A DNA stretch of 64,000 nt from Loxodes magnus (lineage: Eukaryota; Ciliophora; Karyorelictea; Loxodida; Loxodidae): NCBI GenBank assembly GCA_946699065.1, contig CAMPDV010000012.1, positions 310,001-374,000 of the forward strand, given 5' to 3'. The position numbers and the translations under genes are program-made. Below, piece by piece: positions 1 to 14,139 of the stretch (its first letter is position 1; each line of letters opens with the position of its first letter). A model generated the notes under the pieces. It saw only the letters and a program-made list of their open reading frames with translations. It did no database searches and was not told the DNA's origin.

Positions 1-907
1 TCTAAATGTATTAATTATAACTAATAAAGCTAAAAGGATAAAATATTAAGTATTTAATAGACATAATTAAACATATTAAAGCTTATTTTAATAATAAAAT
101 TAAATATTACTATTTAATAATTGTAAGATAAAATTAGTGATACACCATTTCTAGATAGTTTAAACATTACTTTATACTACTTATATTTATTACATTTATA
201 TATTTTGCTTAGAATCAACATTAAAATAAATTATATTAGTTTATTATTTTAAGAGAGACCTTTATAAGTAAAAGGTTTTAATTAATTAGTAGTAAGAAAG
301 CGGATAAATAATAGAATCTATCTTATAAATTTGAAATTAAATACTTTGTTTTAAATAATTATGTTTCTTAATATTTATTCAAACTAATTAATAAGAAGCC
401 CAATTTTATTTACTTTTTTTTATTAGTAAAAAGCTTAAATAAATAATTTTTTGATTAAATGTAAGAGAAAAATAATAATTAATAACAGTAGATTTAAAAA
501 ATGGTAATATTTTATTTATCATTTAAAAGGGTCTATAAAGAAATAAGATTTTCTTATTAAGAGTCTTTGATTTAAAGCACAAATAAGTTGTAATTAATAA
601 ATGCATATAAAGTTATTATAATAGGGGTATAATTCTTCGTTATAAAACTTTTGATATAATAATCTATCCTTTTATTTAAAAGTAAAAAAATATAAAATAA
701 TTAAAACTGTAAAAGTTTGTACACTATTAGTTTTATATCTGTCTAGTTTTAAGACAAAAATAGAATTTTTAAATCAATGTTTAAGAAAAAAGATATTTAT
801 AAGTATGTTTAGTAAATAATTTAATTGTATTGTATTGAAATTAATTAAGTAAAATTTATTGAGTTATTTTAATTAAAAAGTTATTGAAGTAAGTTATAAA
901 AATTAAA

Positions 908-1991
908 ATGGAGAAAAAACAAATGGAGAAAAAAGAAAAGCAATTTATTAAAAGTATTTTTTTAAGAAAACTCCTAAGAGCGAGAAACCACATTCTAGGG
1001 AAAGTATCTCTACTTCATTTTAAGTATGAAATTCTGCCCAACTTATGCTACTAAAAGTTAATAAATAAGATCAGTTATGACCAAAGTAAAGGTATTTCTT
1101 TTATATTTTTTAGACTAAGTCATTAATATCACTTCAGCTGTGTTATCGGTAGCCATATCAAGTGACCTGAATTGAATTGTATCAGGTTCAGGATATCCTG
1201 AAAAATCGATAAAGATCTGGAATTTCCAGACAGGTGCTCTCCTAAGAACTTTAACAGGGCATATATATGTAGTTAGATCGGTGGTAATCTCCCCAGACTC
1301 TAGATATATTATATCAGGATCTGAAGATACAACCATAAAGATCTGAAACTTATAGACTGGTTCTCTCATAAGAACCATAACAGGGCATACTTTTCCTATT
1401 ACCTCGGTAGTAATCTCCCCGAACTCTAGCTATATTGTATCGGGATCTTATGACAAAACCATAAAGATCTGAAATTTTCACAATGGTGCTCTCATAAGAA
1501 CTTTGTCGGGACATACTGATTGTATTTGATCGGTAGTAATCTCCCCGGACTCTAACTATATTATATCGGGATCTTAAGATAACACTATAAAGATATGGGA
1601 TTTCTAGACTGGTCAGCTTATGCGAACTCTTACTGGGCATTCAAACTTAGTTTTATCGGTAATAGTGTCTAAGGATAATAGGTATATAATATCTGGTTCT
1701 TATGACAGGACAATTAAGATATGGGACTTCTCTTCTGGTTAGTGTATTCGTACTCTTTAAGGTCATGCAGATGCTGTACGTAGAATTCAGTTAAGTGTTG
1801 ATTCAAGTGTTATATTTTCTAGTTCTGGTGACAGAACAATCAAGATATGGAACTTTGATAAGGGTGAGTGTATATAGACTTTGTAAGGGCATACTTCAAA
1901 TATATATTCTATAGCATTGAGTTTTGATAATAGATGGTTGGTATCGGGAGGAATTGACAAGATGATAAGAAAGTGGAGAGTTTCGAGTTGA
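908..1991 (+). CDS. Seven-blade WD40 repeat protein, copy A
   Basis: With UAR read as Gln and UGA as Trp, and the 28 nt intron at 1086-1113 removed, this gives 351 residues with no frame break. The first ~60 residues are basic (MEKK..., [11 protein letters not shown]) and have no recognised domain. Seven WD40 blades follow, each with GH near the start and a TIKIW-type end, closing with RKWRVSS and TGA at 1989-1991. In-frame TGA also sits at Trp positions of blades, for example in KIWNL. Against B, C and D the start carries a 15 nt duplication (a second MEKK). WD40 propellers are protein-binding scaffolds; the partner is unknown. Residues after GH differ between blades and copies. Confidence 0.85.
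1086..1113 (+). other. 28-nt spliceosomal-type intron, WD40 copy A
   Basis: The segment starts GTAAAG and ends TTTTTTAG. The N-terminal frame and the WD40 frame differ by one base, and removing these 28 nt joins them. An internal GT at 1092 would give a 22 nt intron with the same frame effect, so the donor is not fixed. The same segment is 27 nt in copy B and 28 nt in C and D, while the exon sums stay multiples of three. Confidence 0.75.
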
Positions 1992-2419
1992 GTAACTTAC
2001 GATTTAACTTAATTTAATTTTACGATTAAAGATATAAGATATTGGTTATGCATTTAAATGAATGTTTAATGATAACTATGTTTTTTGTTATATGAAGTGT
2101 TTGCTTTATATATTTATTTAAAATTTGTATATTTTAAATATTCTTGGTTTAAAAAAAAGGTTGAGTAATATAGGTTATTGAAATTAGTGAGGTATGTTGA
2201 TTTAAAGTTGAGTATAATCTATAATTTTTGTTGTGAAGTAGTTAAAATATTATTTATAAGTTTAAAGTTAGTTTATAATCTTGATTATTAATTAAAAAAT
2301 TTAATTAAGTATTTTATTTATTTTTTTAAATTAAATTTTGTTTTTTGTTATTTATTTTTTATGATTGATATTTAATATTAATTATTATTAATTATTATTA
2401 ACTAATTAATTAATTTCAA
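1992..2419. other. AT-rich spacer downstream of WD40 copy A
   Basis: This is conserved with copies B, C and D as DNA but shows no protein-like reading. It ends in a simple ATTATTA-type microsatellite (about 2370-2415). That microsatellite is the landing site of the next element, and of a different element in copy D. Confidence 0.6.
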
Positions 2420-2704
2420 CTTAAAGAGTTTTGGACTGCAACTTCTTGCGGTTTAACGACCCCAACACTCCCTTCATGGGATAACGGGGATATCCTGTTG
2501 CTTTCGAAAAGCAGCTGCCAGGGAGCTCCATCGCTATGGGCAGCCATGCTTCAATCCCCTACCAGGAGTGGATAATCAAGAGGAAGGAGTTTCCTTAAAA
2601 AGGTTGACTTTGACCAGGGACTTTCTCAGCGACAGGAAAGGAACTTGTTCCTAGCCATAAAACCAGAAAGTATGATTCAGAAGGTGAATCTCAGCTCCCA
2701 CCAT
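2420..2704 (-). mobile_element. GC-rich short ORF insertion (family 1, copy at 2.4 kb)
   Basis: This island is about half G+C, set in nearly pure A/T, and is absent from the matching place in copies B and C. On the minus strand an ATG (2704) follows an A-run and opens about 90 codons. A relative lies on the plus strand at 53739-54030. The two share the pattern LST...LK...W..LA...KQQDI, so the similarity is at protein level and the minus reading is favoured here. I do not recognise the protein. It could be the 5' piece of a retroelement ORF or a SINE-like unit. Confidence 0.5.
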
Positions 2705-2711
2705 CTTTTTA

Positions 2712-4730
2712 ATTATGATTAATTATTATTATTAGTTATTATTTATTATTATTATAAAATTTTAAATTTTATGTTTAACATTTATTGTTTCCGATTGGAA
2801 AATTAATTATTCTGATAATAAGTTTTATTTATCTTTTAGGTTTAGATCATAAATTTCATGAAAGCAAAAAATTTGTTCTTTGCTCAGAGTTTTATACTAC
2901 CAAATATTTCTGGGACGGAATAAATTTTTTGATTTAAAAAATTTTTAACAAAATTGTTTTGTTTTTAATTTAAAAATATATTTTTGATAAGGTAAATTAT
3001 TTTTGAAATTATAAAAATAAACCATGAAATCGTGAAAATATTATCCTTTTTTCGCTCTGAGTTATTCGCACAAAAGATTTTCGGGATGGATAAATCCTTT
3101 TCTTAAAGAGATATTATTTTAAAAGACTTGAAAAGTTTTTTAAATGAATTTTAAGAAGTAAATCCAAAAAAATAAAGGAAATTTTAAGAAGAAATAAATT
3201 AGTAAAAAAAACCTCTATAAGAGTGCTTACCGTTTATAATAGGTATTATGAATTGTTAAAAAACTAATCTAAAAGTAATTTAAAAATCCATTTATAAAAA
3301 TATGAACAGTCAAATAGAAAAAATTAGGTACAATACATCTGTAATAATAAATTTTAGGCCAATTTACAAAGAATCCAAAAAAGTAATTAAACAAGGATCT
3401 AAATAATATATCTAACCTAACTTAAAAAATATAGAAACAAAAAATTTATTAATTAAGTTTAAAAATATTCTGCTTTATTATAATAATTAGAAAAACATTA
3501 AAAATCGAAAAGATGAGTAAAAGAGTTTTGAAAAGAGCTTACTACGACTAACTATCTGTTTTTAGTTTGCGAAAAGATGTTAATTTAGGAGAGAAAAATT
3601 AGTTTTTAAGAAAATATTGCTATATTAAGTATTTTTTCTCTTCAAAATTTTTTCTCATTTCGTAATATTAAAAGGAATAGCTTTAAAGATAAACTTTCTG
3701 ATTATAAGCAACTTGAAATCTACTATGTATATAGAAAATTGATTTTGTTTATTAATCTTAAAATTTGAATTTCTAATGAAGCTATTTTATTAAAGTTGAA
3801 ACATTTGTAATAATTGATTGATTATTTATCATATAAAAAACATTTGCTAGTAAACTATATAAATAATTTGAATATATACAAAATTATAAAAATCTTCACT
3901 TTCTTGTAAATTATCTTATATTTCCATCTTAAGAATAAAATTATATTCTAATATTAAATAATACGAATTACCAAAATGAAAGTGTAAATAATTAAGAAAT
4001 CAATATAGTTTTCATTATATCAAAAAAGGTTAAAAGAAAAGCTTTAATCTTTTGTATTAATTAAAATAATATTCAAAGTGTAAGTTAATAACTATTATAA
4101 TTATATCTATAAAAAATGGGAAATATTTTGTACAATATAAAAAGAAACATATATAGCATAATAAAAAGCAAAGTTTCTACTAAGTCGATAATGCTAATAG
4201 CCCACAATTTCATAAATGATCTTAATAATGAGCTATTTTTGTTTTATTCTAAATTATTAGACAACTAAATCATAATTTTTAATTTAAGGATTCCATTAAT
4301 AAATATTTGCTTTAATATACAATATAGTATTTTTTAATTTAAGATAGTAAATATTCATAAGCATAAAAACATTTAAAGTGGTTTAATAATATGATTTTTA
4401 AAAGATTAAGCACTTATTTAAATTTATAATATCTTATCAAGAAATTAAATTAAAATATTTTAATATTCATTTTCTAATTAAATGATCATTGTTTATTGTT
4501 CATTTATCTATTTGATTGATATTTAAAGATTGTAATTATATTTATTCATAAAGTATGATATTAACTGAAAATTGCTAAATATTTAAAGATAAAAACTTAA
4601 TTATTAAAACAATTCTTATCTAAGATAAACAGTGATAAGATGATATTATAGCTTAAAAAGAAAAATTTTTTCTTGCAAATTGATTTATAAAAAAAAAACT
4701 TAATTTCATATGAGATTAATTGAAGATGTG
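2712..4730. other. AT-rich spacer shared by copies A, B and C
   Basis: This is conserved as DNA with about 30.99-33.29 kb and 51.25-53.46 kb, including the marker stretches TTTCCGATTGGAAAATTAAT and GGGACGGAATAAA. Small indels fall at non-multiples of three and no frame reads as protein. I see no gene. Confidence 0.6.
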
Positions 4731-4734
4731 CAAG

Positions 4735-7445
4735 AATTTGAGGAAATATAAAATAAATAAGTTATAAGATGTAATATATCGTCAAAAATATTTATAATCT
4801 TTCCTGCAAACTTATCTAAAATTCTTTTAGATAGTTTAAGATAATCTTGAAGTTTAAAATGAATTTATCAAAAATAAAATCTAATAAAATGCTGATTAAA
4901 CATTAGGATCCTTTATTCCAGACAAGTTATAACAAATTTCCTCGAGATTTTATTAAGAAATATGTAGGCCTAAAAGGGCTAACTCAATATATAAGAAGCA
5001 TACATTATATCTGGAAGAATAAAATAATAAGTAACTAATATTCATGAAAAAGTGAAACGACATTTTGAATGACTTCAAGTATAATTTGTGAAAGTTTAAA
5101 AAAATAAAGTAAAAAAGAAACTTTTACTTCTAAATGGAGATGCTAAAGAAATATTTTAATATACTAAGAAAATTAAAAACCCTAAAATAATAAATTAAAT
5201 GAACTTTAATTAAGAAAAAAAAAAAATCCATTGATTCATGGAAGAATTGATTTTTAACAAACATTCTAATCTAACTCAATAATAAATAAATCTTAGTAAT
5301 TAAAAAATAGATAAAATATAAGATAGTATTTAAGAAATTAACGATTATCAACTCTCATATTTATAAGGATTTTATCTTTTTACCATACAAGAAATGCATG
5401 AATTATAAAAGAAATTAAAAATGGAAAGGCAGCTGGTCCAGACAGAATAAAAAGTGAACTTCTGAAATATGGTGGATAATATGTTAAGATTTGGAAAAAT
5501 TCCTTAGGAATTAAATACATTGTCGGTAATTCCAATATTTAAAAAAGAAATAAAGATGACTGGAAAAACTGACTACCTGTCTCTCTTATTAATATTATTA
5601 TAAAACTATATGATAAAGCTTTAACAAAAAGACTATACAATCTGATTTATTAGAGTAATTTGATTCACCCTACATAAATGGGATTTATACAAATTAGATA
5701 AACAACTTAATAAATTTGAATAATATAACAAATAATTGATAACTATCGGAAAAGTACTAAAAGTAAGACTAAATTGATAGCAACACTGATAGATTTGAAA
5801 AAATGTTTGACTCAATAGAAAGAAGACTCTTGTTTGATTAACTTAAGAGAGTTAAACTACCACTTGGAATAATAATAGCTTTAAAATCTTTTTACAAAAA
5901 CCTAAATTCTTCATTTAAAATAGAGGAAAGAACGCCAGAACATTATAATGTAACAATGGAGTTATGTAAGGAAGTTCGCATTTACTAGTTTTAGCATTAT
6001 TGTATTATGACATAGTAATTAGATATTTGGAAAGTAAAAGTACTTAATTGGAATTCAAATGCTAGGGTTGGAGTATTAGCTTCGCATGCAGATGATGAGC
6101 AGATGATCTGATTCTTCTTTCCAGAACTTCAAAGTAAATGCAGGAGTTAATAAATGAAACAAGTAAGCAATTTTACATAAACTCACTTAAAGATCAATGT
6201 TATCAAATCTGAATGCATCTAAATTTTAAATAAACATTATAAATAATAAAATTTAAATTTATGATTAGATAATTAACCAATTATTTAAAAGGAACTAGTT
6301 ACATATTTAGATGTAATGCTACATTAGAAGAAGAGTTTTAATCCTTATTGTAGAGAATTCGTGTTCAAGTATTTAGTTGCAATGAAAAAGCTGTTTTTTA
6401 GCTTATAAGATATAAGAATGTAACTTCTTGACATTTTAAAACTTTATGCAGATTTTTTACATTACCTAAAGCAGAATATGGAGAGAACTAGTACCATGGT
6501 GTATTCAGAAAGGAATAACTGGAGTTTTGAATAGAATTGAATCACGTATGAGAATGATTTCAAGAAAAGCATTTGAAGGAGCAACTTCAACATTAATAAG
6601 TTATGTTTCATAGATTTAATCTGGTTATCTTTCAAACACATTATGGCAATAAAGTTTTTTAAATTCTATTATAAAATTAAATAAGAAATTATTTATTTTC
6701 CAACATCGACAGAAGGCTCTCTTTTCATTATCAACTGAAAAAAAGGATTTCGATACTATGATCAAGTTTAGCAATTATCATACCTACATAGTATCGACCT
6801 GTAGAATTCCAAGATTAGTGCAAATTAAAAAATTTATTCTAAATATATAAGAGAACAAAATACAATAATATTTCTATAATACAGCTACTCAAAAGTTTAA
6901 GAGAATGAAAATAGCTAAAATAAATACTGAACAGTTTAGTAATCTTAACCGATTTACAGTAATTATTAGCACTAAGTTGAACAAATAGTTTAGACAAGAA
7001 ATTATCAGTATATATAAACTAGAATCCAATCTTATAATTTTAGAAAAGATCTTCATTATCCTATTGATAATCCCTACTGTATGTGTGGAGAGTATGGTAC
7101 ATTTTACCACATTTTTAAATGCAAATACTATTCTAATACAAGAGATTGACTATCGTAAAAGATGATTAAGGAGTTATAAACTCCCTTCCGAAGATTTATT
7201 TGGGATATTTAGATTTATAAATAAAAATATTTCACAAGAAACTTATATCAAGAAGACTAGATTATTAGAAATGGAAAAAGTAAAAAAGGAAGAAATAAAT
7301 GAGAGACTATAACAAGAGTAATTAAAAATTGATGAAATCGAGATTATAATTAAAAAATATTAAAAACATTTACTAATGTCTATAATTGAAGGAAGCAATT
7401 CATGCAGTTATAGATGTCAAAAACTCTTTTAATTTAAATTTAAAT
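4735..7445 (+). pseudogene. LINE-alpha, 5'-truncated copy (reverse transcriptase and C-terminus)
   Basis: This is a non-LTR retrotransposon fragment matching the longer minus copy at 10.25-13.9 kb from just after the endonuclease to the 3' end. Visible landmarks are KAAGPD (about 5430), SLIN, a decayed palm-A region near 5800, GVMQGS (TAA as Gln at 5967-5969), ADDLILLS preceded by TGA (6096-6098) where the minus copy has TGG, and the C2HC finger (MCGEYGTF-H-F-C, about 7085). The endonuclease and ORF1 are missing. Frame changes and small deletions (near 5500 and 5960) show it is dead. It is fixed inside the repeat unit, because copy B has the same insertion. Confidence 0.8.
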
Positions 7446-9584
7446 AAACAGTTTCATACAATAACTCTTTTATTAAATTGAAATATTATTACTAAATAGC
7501 TAAATATATACCATTTATTTTTATAAATAAATATTAAAATTTAAGTTCTAAAAACTAATTAAATTGCTAATTAAGCCATTTAAAGAACTCTTTATTTAAC
7601 TATAATTAATAAAACATAGATAATATAAAGGAAGAAGTATCAAAAAGGAATTTAAGTTTTAAGTAAACCAAAGGAAACTTTAGCTTTATTACTTTACTAG
7701 TATAAAATTCTAAATGATAGCAAAATATAATCCTTTATAATAGTAAGATATTAATATTAAAAATACTATATCAAAAATCTAAAATAATTAAATAATTATA
7801 TGCTTAGCTAGAATTAATTATCTTTGTATCAATTTAAAACTAATAAAGAGGATGCTTTTCATAATTTTGATAAGAGTTTTAAATAATTGGTTAACAATAA
7901 GCATTTGATTACTAGATTATAAAAATATAAAAGTTCACATTTTATAATTAATGTCTACAATAATTAAAACAATAATTTAGTTAATTAAAAAGTAAATATA
8001 GTTAAACATATCTTTAGAGATAGCTGTATAAAATAAAATAAATAAAGAATTATAAATAATTATAAACTTAATGAATGTATAATTTTAGTTCTAAATAATA
8101 TAAGTAATTATAATAATAATCTTAACTAACTTTTATTATATTTTAAAGTTAAGTATAAATTATTAATTTATATATCAAAATTTAATTAAACTTATTATAA
8201 TTATGTAAAATTAATTATTTTATCATTATCAGTTAAATAAATTTAAATATAAGCCATTATTATTAATTTGCTAATAATAAGAAAATTATACTTACATAAA
8301 ATATTTAACTATAATTAAATTACTTTATTTCTTTTATTTAAAAACATATTTTAACTAAAACTATCCTTTAATATTATAAATGCTAAAAGATTAAATTTTA
8401 TTTATCCTATCATTTTTATTATTTATATATATATCAACAATTATATTAGAAAATTTTCTTAAAATAGTTAAATAAATGATAATTATTAAAATAATTTATT
8501 TTAGTTTTTAAAAATTAATAAATAAAAAATCTTATTTACTATTTAAAAGTTTAAATAATAAGTCATAATAATAAACTATAAGAGTTTAAATATTTTAAGT
8601 ATTCAGACATAATTGTATAATTATTGGCATTTAACCAGGCAAATTACGCTAAATTTAAAAGTTTATATATTTCATTCATGATTCTCTTTCACTCTCATTT
8701 TGAAAACAATTTTTCAGCTCATTAAATCTGTTTATGGGTTTTTAATATAATTTATTTTCTCTTCACTCTAGTTCTTAAAAATCTTAAATAGTTTTCTAAA
8801 TATTATTGATGAAATATTTTTTTGTACTTATCTAATTTAATTATCTTATCTTTTGTAAACTATTTATTAATATAGTTTTGGTCTTATAAAGCAAGTCTTT
8901 TACACTATTTAAATTAATTATTTTAAGTTTATTACATTTTTTAAAATATATGTAAAAAGATTACATTTGAAAGTGTGCTAAAATGTATCAAATTCCTATC
9001 TAATTAAGCAAAGTTTATTGAATTGAGTTTTGATATATAGATGATTCAGTTCATATTAAAAATTATAAGTATAAGTAATTAATTTTTAGATTGAAATAGT
9101 TTTTTAAATTAGATGTCTATTGTATTTAGCGCATATCATTAAAGAGAAAACGTTTTATATATTTCTTATTAAATCAGCAAATCATTTTACTGTTGAAATA
9201 ACTGCAAATCTTTAAAGGGATTCTTAGAATAAATATTTTTTTATTTAAATATTGTTATGCTTATTAAACTCTTTGAAATCATCAATTATAATATCTATTT
9301 GCAAATATTTAATTAAGCAAGGCTTTGATTATCTTGGCAACCCTTTATTTAAAAAAAATATTTATCTTACTTCAGATTTATTTCTTTGCTATGATTTTGA
9401 GATTAAAGATTAAATGGTATAATTTTTATCTTTTTACTAAGTAGAATTGTTTTGCTTAATTGGAGTTATCATTGTTGATATTTCAGGGAAAGGTAAAAAA
9501 TCAACTAGTATTCCCAACACTAGTGCAATATTTAATGACTTATAGATAGCTAATCTAAATCTTTCTCTTACATATGTTGTTCTT
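7446..9584. other. AT-rich spacer shared by copies A and B
   Basis: This matches 36.08-38.23 kb closely. It is nearly pure A/T with dense changes and indels, and no frame reads as protein. I see nothing functional in it. Confidence 0.6.
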
Positions 9585-10250
9585 AAATTTAAATATAAAT
9601 TTAACTAAAAGAGTCTTGAGACATCTTTTCATTGTTGGAATTACTTCCTTTAACTAAAGATGTTATAATGTTTTTAAAAGTTTTTCAACTCAAACGCTTT
9701 CTACTTCATCTTCTTCTTCAGCTTTATTGTCTTCGTTATCAGTTTATTCATTCTAATCTTCCACTTGCTCATCTTTTTCTTCTTGTTCTTCTTTTCCTTC
9801 CTTATTTTCATTATTCTCTTCATCTTTATCTTGCTCTTTCGCTTCTTTACCCTTAGTCTCAGAACTTTCTTATTATAAGTTTTTTTCTAATTCAAATAAT
9901 TATAATCTCCTTTTAAGTAACATCCTATGGAAAATTTTAATTTGCAGATCAATGTATTCTAATTTTTTTTTTGGAAATTAATTGATATAATTTGGTCATA
10001 GGTTATTAATTTTCTAATTTCGCATTTTCCAATTTTTGCTATTAACCATTCTCGCATATCTATGTAGCAATCGCATTCCAGAATATGTTCAAAATAATCA
10101 AATCTCCACACATACAATGGGAATTCTTAACTAAATAATGTCTGTCTTAAAGATCCTTGCGAAAGTTGTAACTTTAGGTTCTGAGTTTGTATATACTAAT
10201 TATTTCTTTTTGATACTATTTATTTAGTATTGGATGGGTAATTTACGAGA
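9585..10250 (-). mobile_element. LINE-alpha 3' fragment (5'-truncated insertion)
   Basis: On the minus strand this covers only the last ~660 bp of LINE-alpha: the finger region and the C-terminal tail with the closing motif found at 7410-7445. A second LINE-alpha 3' end starts immediately after it at about 10250, so two 3' ends sit head to tail. Severe 5' truncation is normal for target-primed insertion. Confidence 0.7.
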
Positions 10251-13200
10251 ATTATTATTAAATTAAATTTAAACTAAAAGAGTTTTTTGACGTCTTTAAT
10301 TGCAAGAATTGCTTCTTTCAATTATAAACGTTAGTAAATGTTTTTAAATTGTTTTTTAATCTTGTTTACATTTCATCATTTTTCTTCAATTAGTTCTTCT
10401 TTCTATTCATCTTTAGCTTCTTCCTTTTTTGCTTTCTCCATTTCTAGAATCTCAAGTCTCCTTGTCATTAGTTTCTTATGAAATATTTTGATCTATAAGT
10501 CTAAATACTCCAATTTAGACCTTGAAAATGAGTTTAGATATTCTTGATCGTATAGTATAAGGCGCCTTAAGTCATAATTTCCGATCTTTTCCGATAATCA
10601 ATTCATTTTATTAGAATAGTACACACATTTAAAGATATGCTCGAAAGTTTTATACTCTCCACACATACAAAAGTGATTATCAATGGGGTAATGACGATCT
10701 TAAAGATCTTTACGGAAATTATAAGTTTAGGTCCTAAGTTTATATATACTGATAATTTCTCGTCTATACTATTTGTTTAATTTAGTATAAGTAGTTTGTG
10801 GAAATTGTTAAAGATTACCAAATTATTCATTATATACTTTACCTGTTTTCATTCTCATAAATTTTTTAGTAGCTACTTTGTAGAAATATTGTTGTATTTT
10901 TTCTCTTACATGTTTAGTAAAAGTTTTAAGATTGGTATTATTCTATTAATTCTGCAGATCGATATTATAAAGGTCTGATAATTGCTACACTTAATCGTAG
11001 TATTGAAATCCTTTTTTCCATATATTAATGAAAAGAGAGCCTATTGCTGATCTTGGAAAATAAGTACTTTCTTATTTAATTTTATGATAAAATCTGAAGA
11101 ATTTTATAGCCATAATGTGCTTAAAGGGTAATCAATTCAGGTCTATATAACATGATTCATTAAATGTTGAAGTTGCTACTTAAAAAGCTTTTATTGAAAT
11201 TAATATCATGCTTGATTCTATTCTGTTCAAAACTCCAGTTACTTCCTTTTGAATACTTCATGGTACTAAGTCTCCTCCATATTCTGCTTTAGGTAATGTA
11301 AAAAGTCTACATAAAGTTTTAAAATGTCAAGGAGTTACATTCTTATATCTCATCAGTTAAAAAACAGCTTTCTTCATTGCAGCTATATATTTGAATGCAA
11401 TTTCTTTGCAATGGGGATTTAAGTTCTACTTCTAATGTAGAATATCTCCTAAATATGTTACTTGTTCTTTTTAAGCAATTTGTTACTTTCCTAATTATAA
11501 ATTTAAAATTTATTATTTCTGATTCTTCTTTAGAAATTAGATGCATTCAGATTTGGTAATATTAATCTTTAAATGTGTTCATGCAAAAACTTTATTTGCT
11601 TCATTTATTAAATTCTACATCTACTTTGCAGATTTGGAAAGAAGAATAAGATCATCTGCCCATCCTCTACAAGCGAAGCTAATACTTGAATCCTGGCATT
11701 TAAATCCCAATTAGTTACTTTTACTTTCCAGATATCTAATTACTATGTCATAATAAATCAATGCTAAAACTGGTCCATGAGAACTTCCTTACATAACTCC
11801 ATTGTTGAATTATAAAGTTCTGGTTCTCTTACCATCTATGATAAATGAAGAATTTAGGTTTTTATAAAACGATTCTAATGTTATTATTATTCCAAGTGGT
11901 AGTTTAACTCTCTTAAGTTAATCAAACAAGAGTCTTCTTTCTATTGAGTCAAACATTTTTTCAACGTCTATCAGTATTGCTATCAATTTAGTCTTATCTT
12001 TAGCACATTTCCAATAGTTATCAATTATTTGTTATATTATTCAAATTTATTAAGTTGTTTATCTGTTTTTCATGAATCCCATTTATGAAGGGTGAATCAA
12101 ATTTCTCTAATAAATCAGATTGTATAGTCTTTTTGTTAAAGCTTTATCATATAGTTTTAGAATAGTATTAATAAGAGAAATAGGTAGTCAGTTTTCCAAT
12201 CATCTTTATTTCCTTTTTTAAATATTGGAATTATCACTGATATATTTAATTCCTAAGGGATTCTTCCAAGTCTTAGCATATTATTCAGAAAAGAATGAAG
12301 AATTATTAATAAATATTATCCACCATATTTCAGAAGTTCGCCTTTTATTCCATCTGGACCAGCTGCTTTTCCATTCGGAATTTCTTTTATAATTTCTTAT
12401 ATTTCTTTTATGGTAAAAAGATCAAATCCTTACAAATACGAGAGTGGATAATCTTGTAATTTCTTAAATATTATCGTATATTTTATCTATTTTTTAATTA
12501 CTAAGATTTATTTATTATTTAGTTAGATTAGAATGCTTGTTAAAAACACAATTTTCCCATGATTCAATGAATTTATTTTTGATTTCTTAATTAAAGTTCA
12601 TAGTATTTCTCTTCAAAGGATTTAGAATTTTCTTAGCTTGTGAAAAAATTTCCTTAAAATCTCCGTTAAGAAGTAGAAATTTCTTTTTTGCTTTGTTTTT
12701 TTTTAAATTTTCATAGATTATACTTAAAATCTTTCCAAAGTCGTTTTGCTGCCTCATGAAGATTAGTTACTTGCTAGTTTATTCTTCCAAATTTTATGTG
12801 AGCTTCCTTATATTCTGAGTTAGCTCTTTTTGCCTTTATATATTTCTTTGTGAGAGCTCGAGGAAGTTTGTTATAATTTGAGTCTGGAATAAACGAACCT
12901 AATGTTTGATCAGCATTGTCTTAAATACTACTTTTGATTCATTCATATTAATCTTCAAGATTATCTTAATCCATTTAAAAGAATTCTAGATAAGTTTGTA
13001 GGAAAGATTCTTAATATTTTTGCCTATCTATTGCATCTTATAACCTATTTATTTTATATTTTTTCTGAGTTATTTTTCCCAATATACTATAGAATTATTG
13101 ATAAAGTCGACAGTGATTGGAATATGATCAGAAAATAAACTATTATTATGAGCAGTGAAATTAGCAAACTAATTAACGTTCAAATGGTTGTTTATAATGA

Positions 13201-13830
13201 TATAATCATTACAATACGTTTTTCCTGTTCCTTTGTGAATACATGTATTAATGTTGCTATCATTCACTATCTCAAGATCGTTTTATAGTAAGAATTCTTA
13301 TAGTCTAATACTATTATCATAAGCATTTTCAGGATTATCACCGAAACCATATAAAAGAGCATTTAAATCTCCCATTAGTATATGTGGATTATCATTATAT
13401 AAATTCAGCAATGTATTTAGTTGTTCATAAGCTAAATCTTTAACATCTTAACTTTTTCCACTATCAGGCATGTAACAAGACGTGATTAAAATATTATCCA
13501 GTTTAATTGTTATGATTCTATTTATTTCTTTTTCAACTTATATATGTATTTCTGTACTATTAAATTCTTTTCCTACAATTAAGCATACACCTCCTCCTTT
13601 TCCTGAGTTCTTAAAATATGTTTTAAATCCATTTATCAATATTGGAGGAAAGTTATCTTTTTATCAGGTTTCGTTTATTGATAAAATATCTATACTGTTA
13701 TCTCTGATAAGTTCTTCGATATTCAAGCACTTGCTCGCTATTCCATTAATATTTATATGTCCAATCTTTATTTTTTAAATCTATTAGTCCTTTCTAATTT
13801 TTTCCGATCCTGCAGGTAGACCACTTTCGT
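10250..13830 (-). pseudogene. LINE-alpha ORF2: AP-like endonuclease and reverse transcriptase
   Basis: This is the longest LINE-alpha copy. Read from about 13830 downward it has an endonuclease/exonuclease/phosphatase-type domain: HININ, ETW (Trp as TGA), GGGVCL, SCYMPDS, MGDLNA and SDHIP (about 13120). Reverse transcriptase follows: AAGPDGIK (about 12360), DVEKMFDSI (about 11950), GVMQGSSHGP (about 11790, Gln as TAA) and WADDLILLS (Trp as TGG at 11660-11662). A C2HC finger (FCMCGEY...EHIFKC, about 10650) and a short tail complete it. One A is missing near 12195 relative to the plus copies, breaking the frame between GNKDDW and SLIN, so this copy is probably dead. ORF1 lies upstream at 14.14-16.29 kb. 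Confidence 0.85.
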
Positions 13831-14139
13831 AAATGCAAATGCTTTTCTATCCTTATTGGTTAATCTAAATATGTACTAATCTTTTTCCATACTCAGGATG
13901 TTAATGAAAATATTGTATCAAAATATATATTACTTACGTCGTATATTTTTTAAGTAGTTTTCTATCTATATTAATTTTACTTTTCACACTATCACATGTA
14001 CCTTATTCTAAATCTTAAGTAACTGTGACATATCTACCTTATATATTGTACATTTCGTACTATGGACATCTTCAAGTTTCGGATTTAATAAACTTTTAAA
14101 GTTATAGACTAGTCAGATTGAAATAACATATTATTTAAT

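Larger units (their letters stand above)
1..9584 (+). repeat. Dispersed WD40 unit, copy A
   Basis: This stretch is collinear with copy B (about 25.9-38.2 kb) from the first base to about 9584. It holds a 5' AT-rich leader, the WD40 gene, AT-rich spacer, a truncated LINE-alpha and more AT-rich spacer. Homology to copy B stops just after the motif TGTTGTTCTTA near 9584, where minus-strand LINE-alpha sequence begins. Copy A lacks about 45 bp near base 25 that B and C keep. It also carries a 285 bp GC-rich insertion (2420-2704) that B and C lack. The unit runs off the left edge of the window, so its true start is unknown. Confidence 0.85.

Noticed and set aside
1115..1640. Minus-strand open frames opposite WD40 copy A (and at 50105-50341 opposite copy C)
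   Set aside because: They are the antisense of WD40 blades; the plus strand gives seven proper blades across the same bases.
2420..2704. Structured RNA (SRP RNA or rRNA fragment)
   Set aside because: I found no conserved SRP or rRNA core, and the relative at 53.7 kb is conserved as protein pattern more than as DNA.
13482..13778. Plus-strand hydrophobic open frame
   Set aside because: It is the antisense of the LINE-alpha endonuclease domain, which carries all expected motifs on the minus strand.
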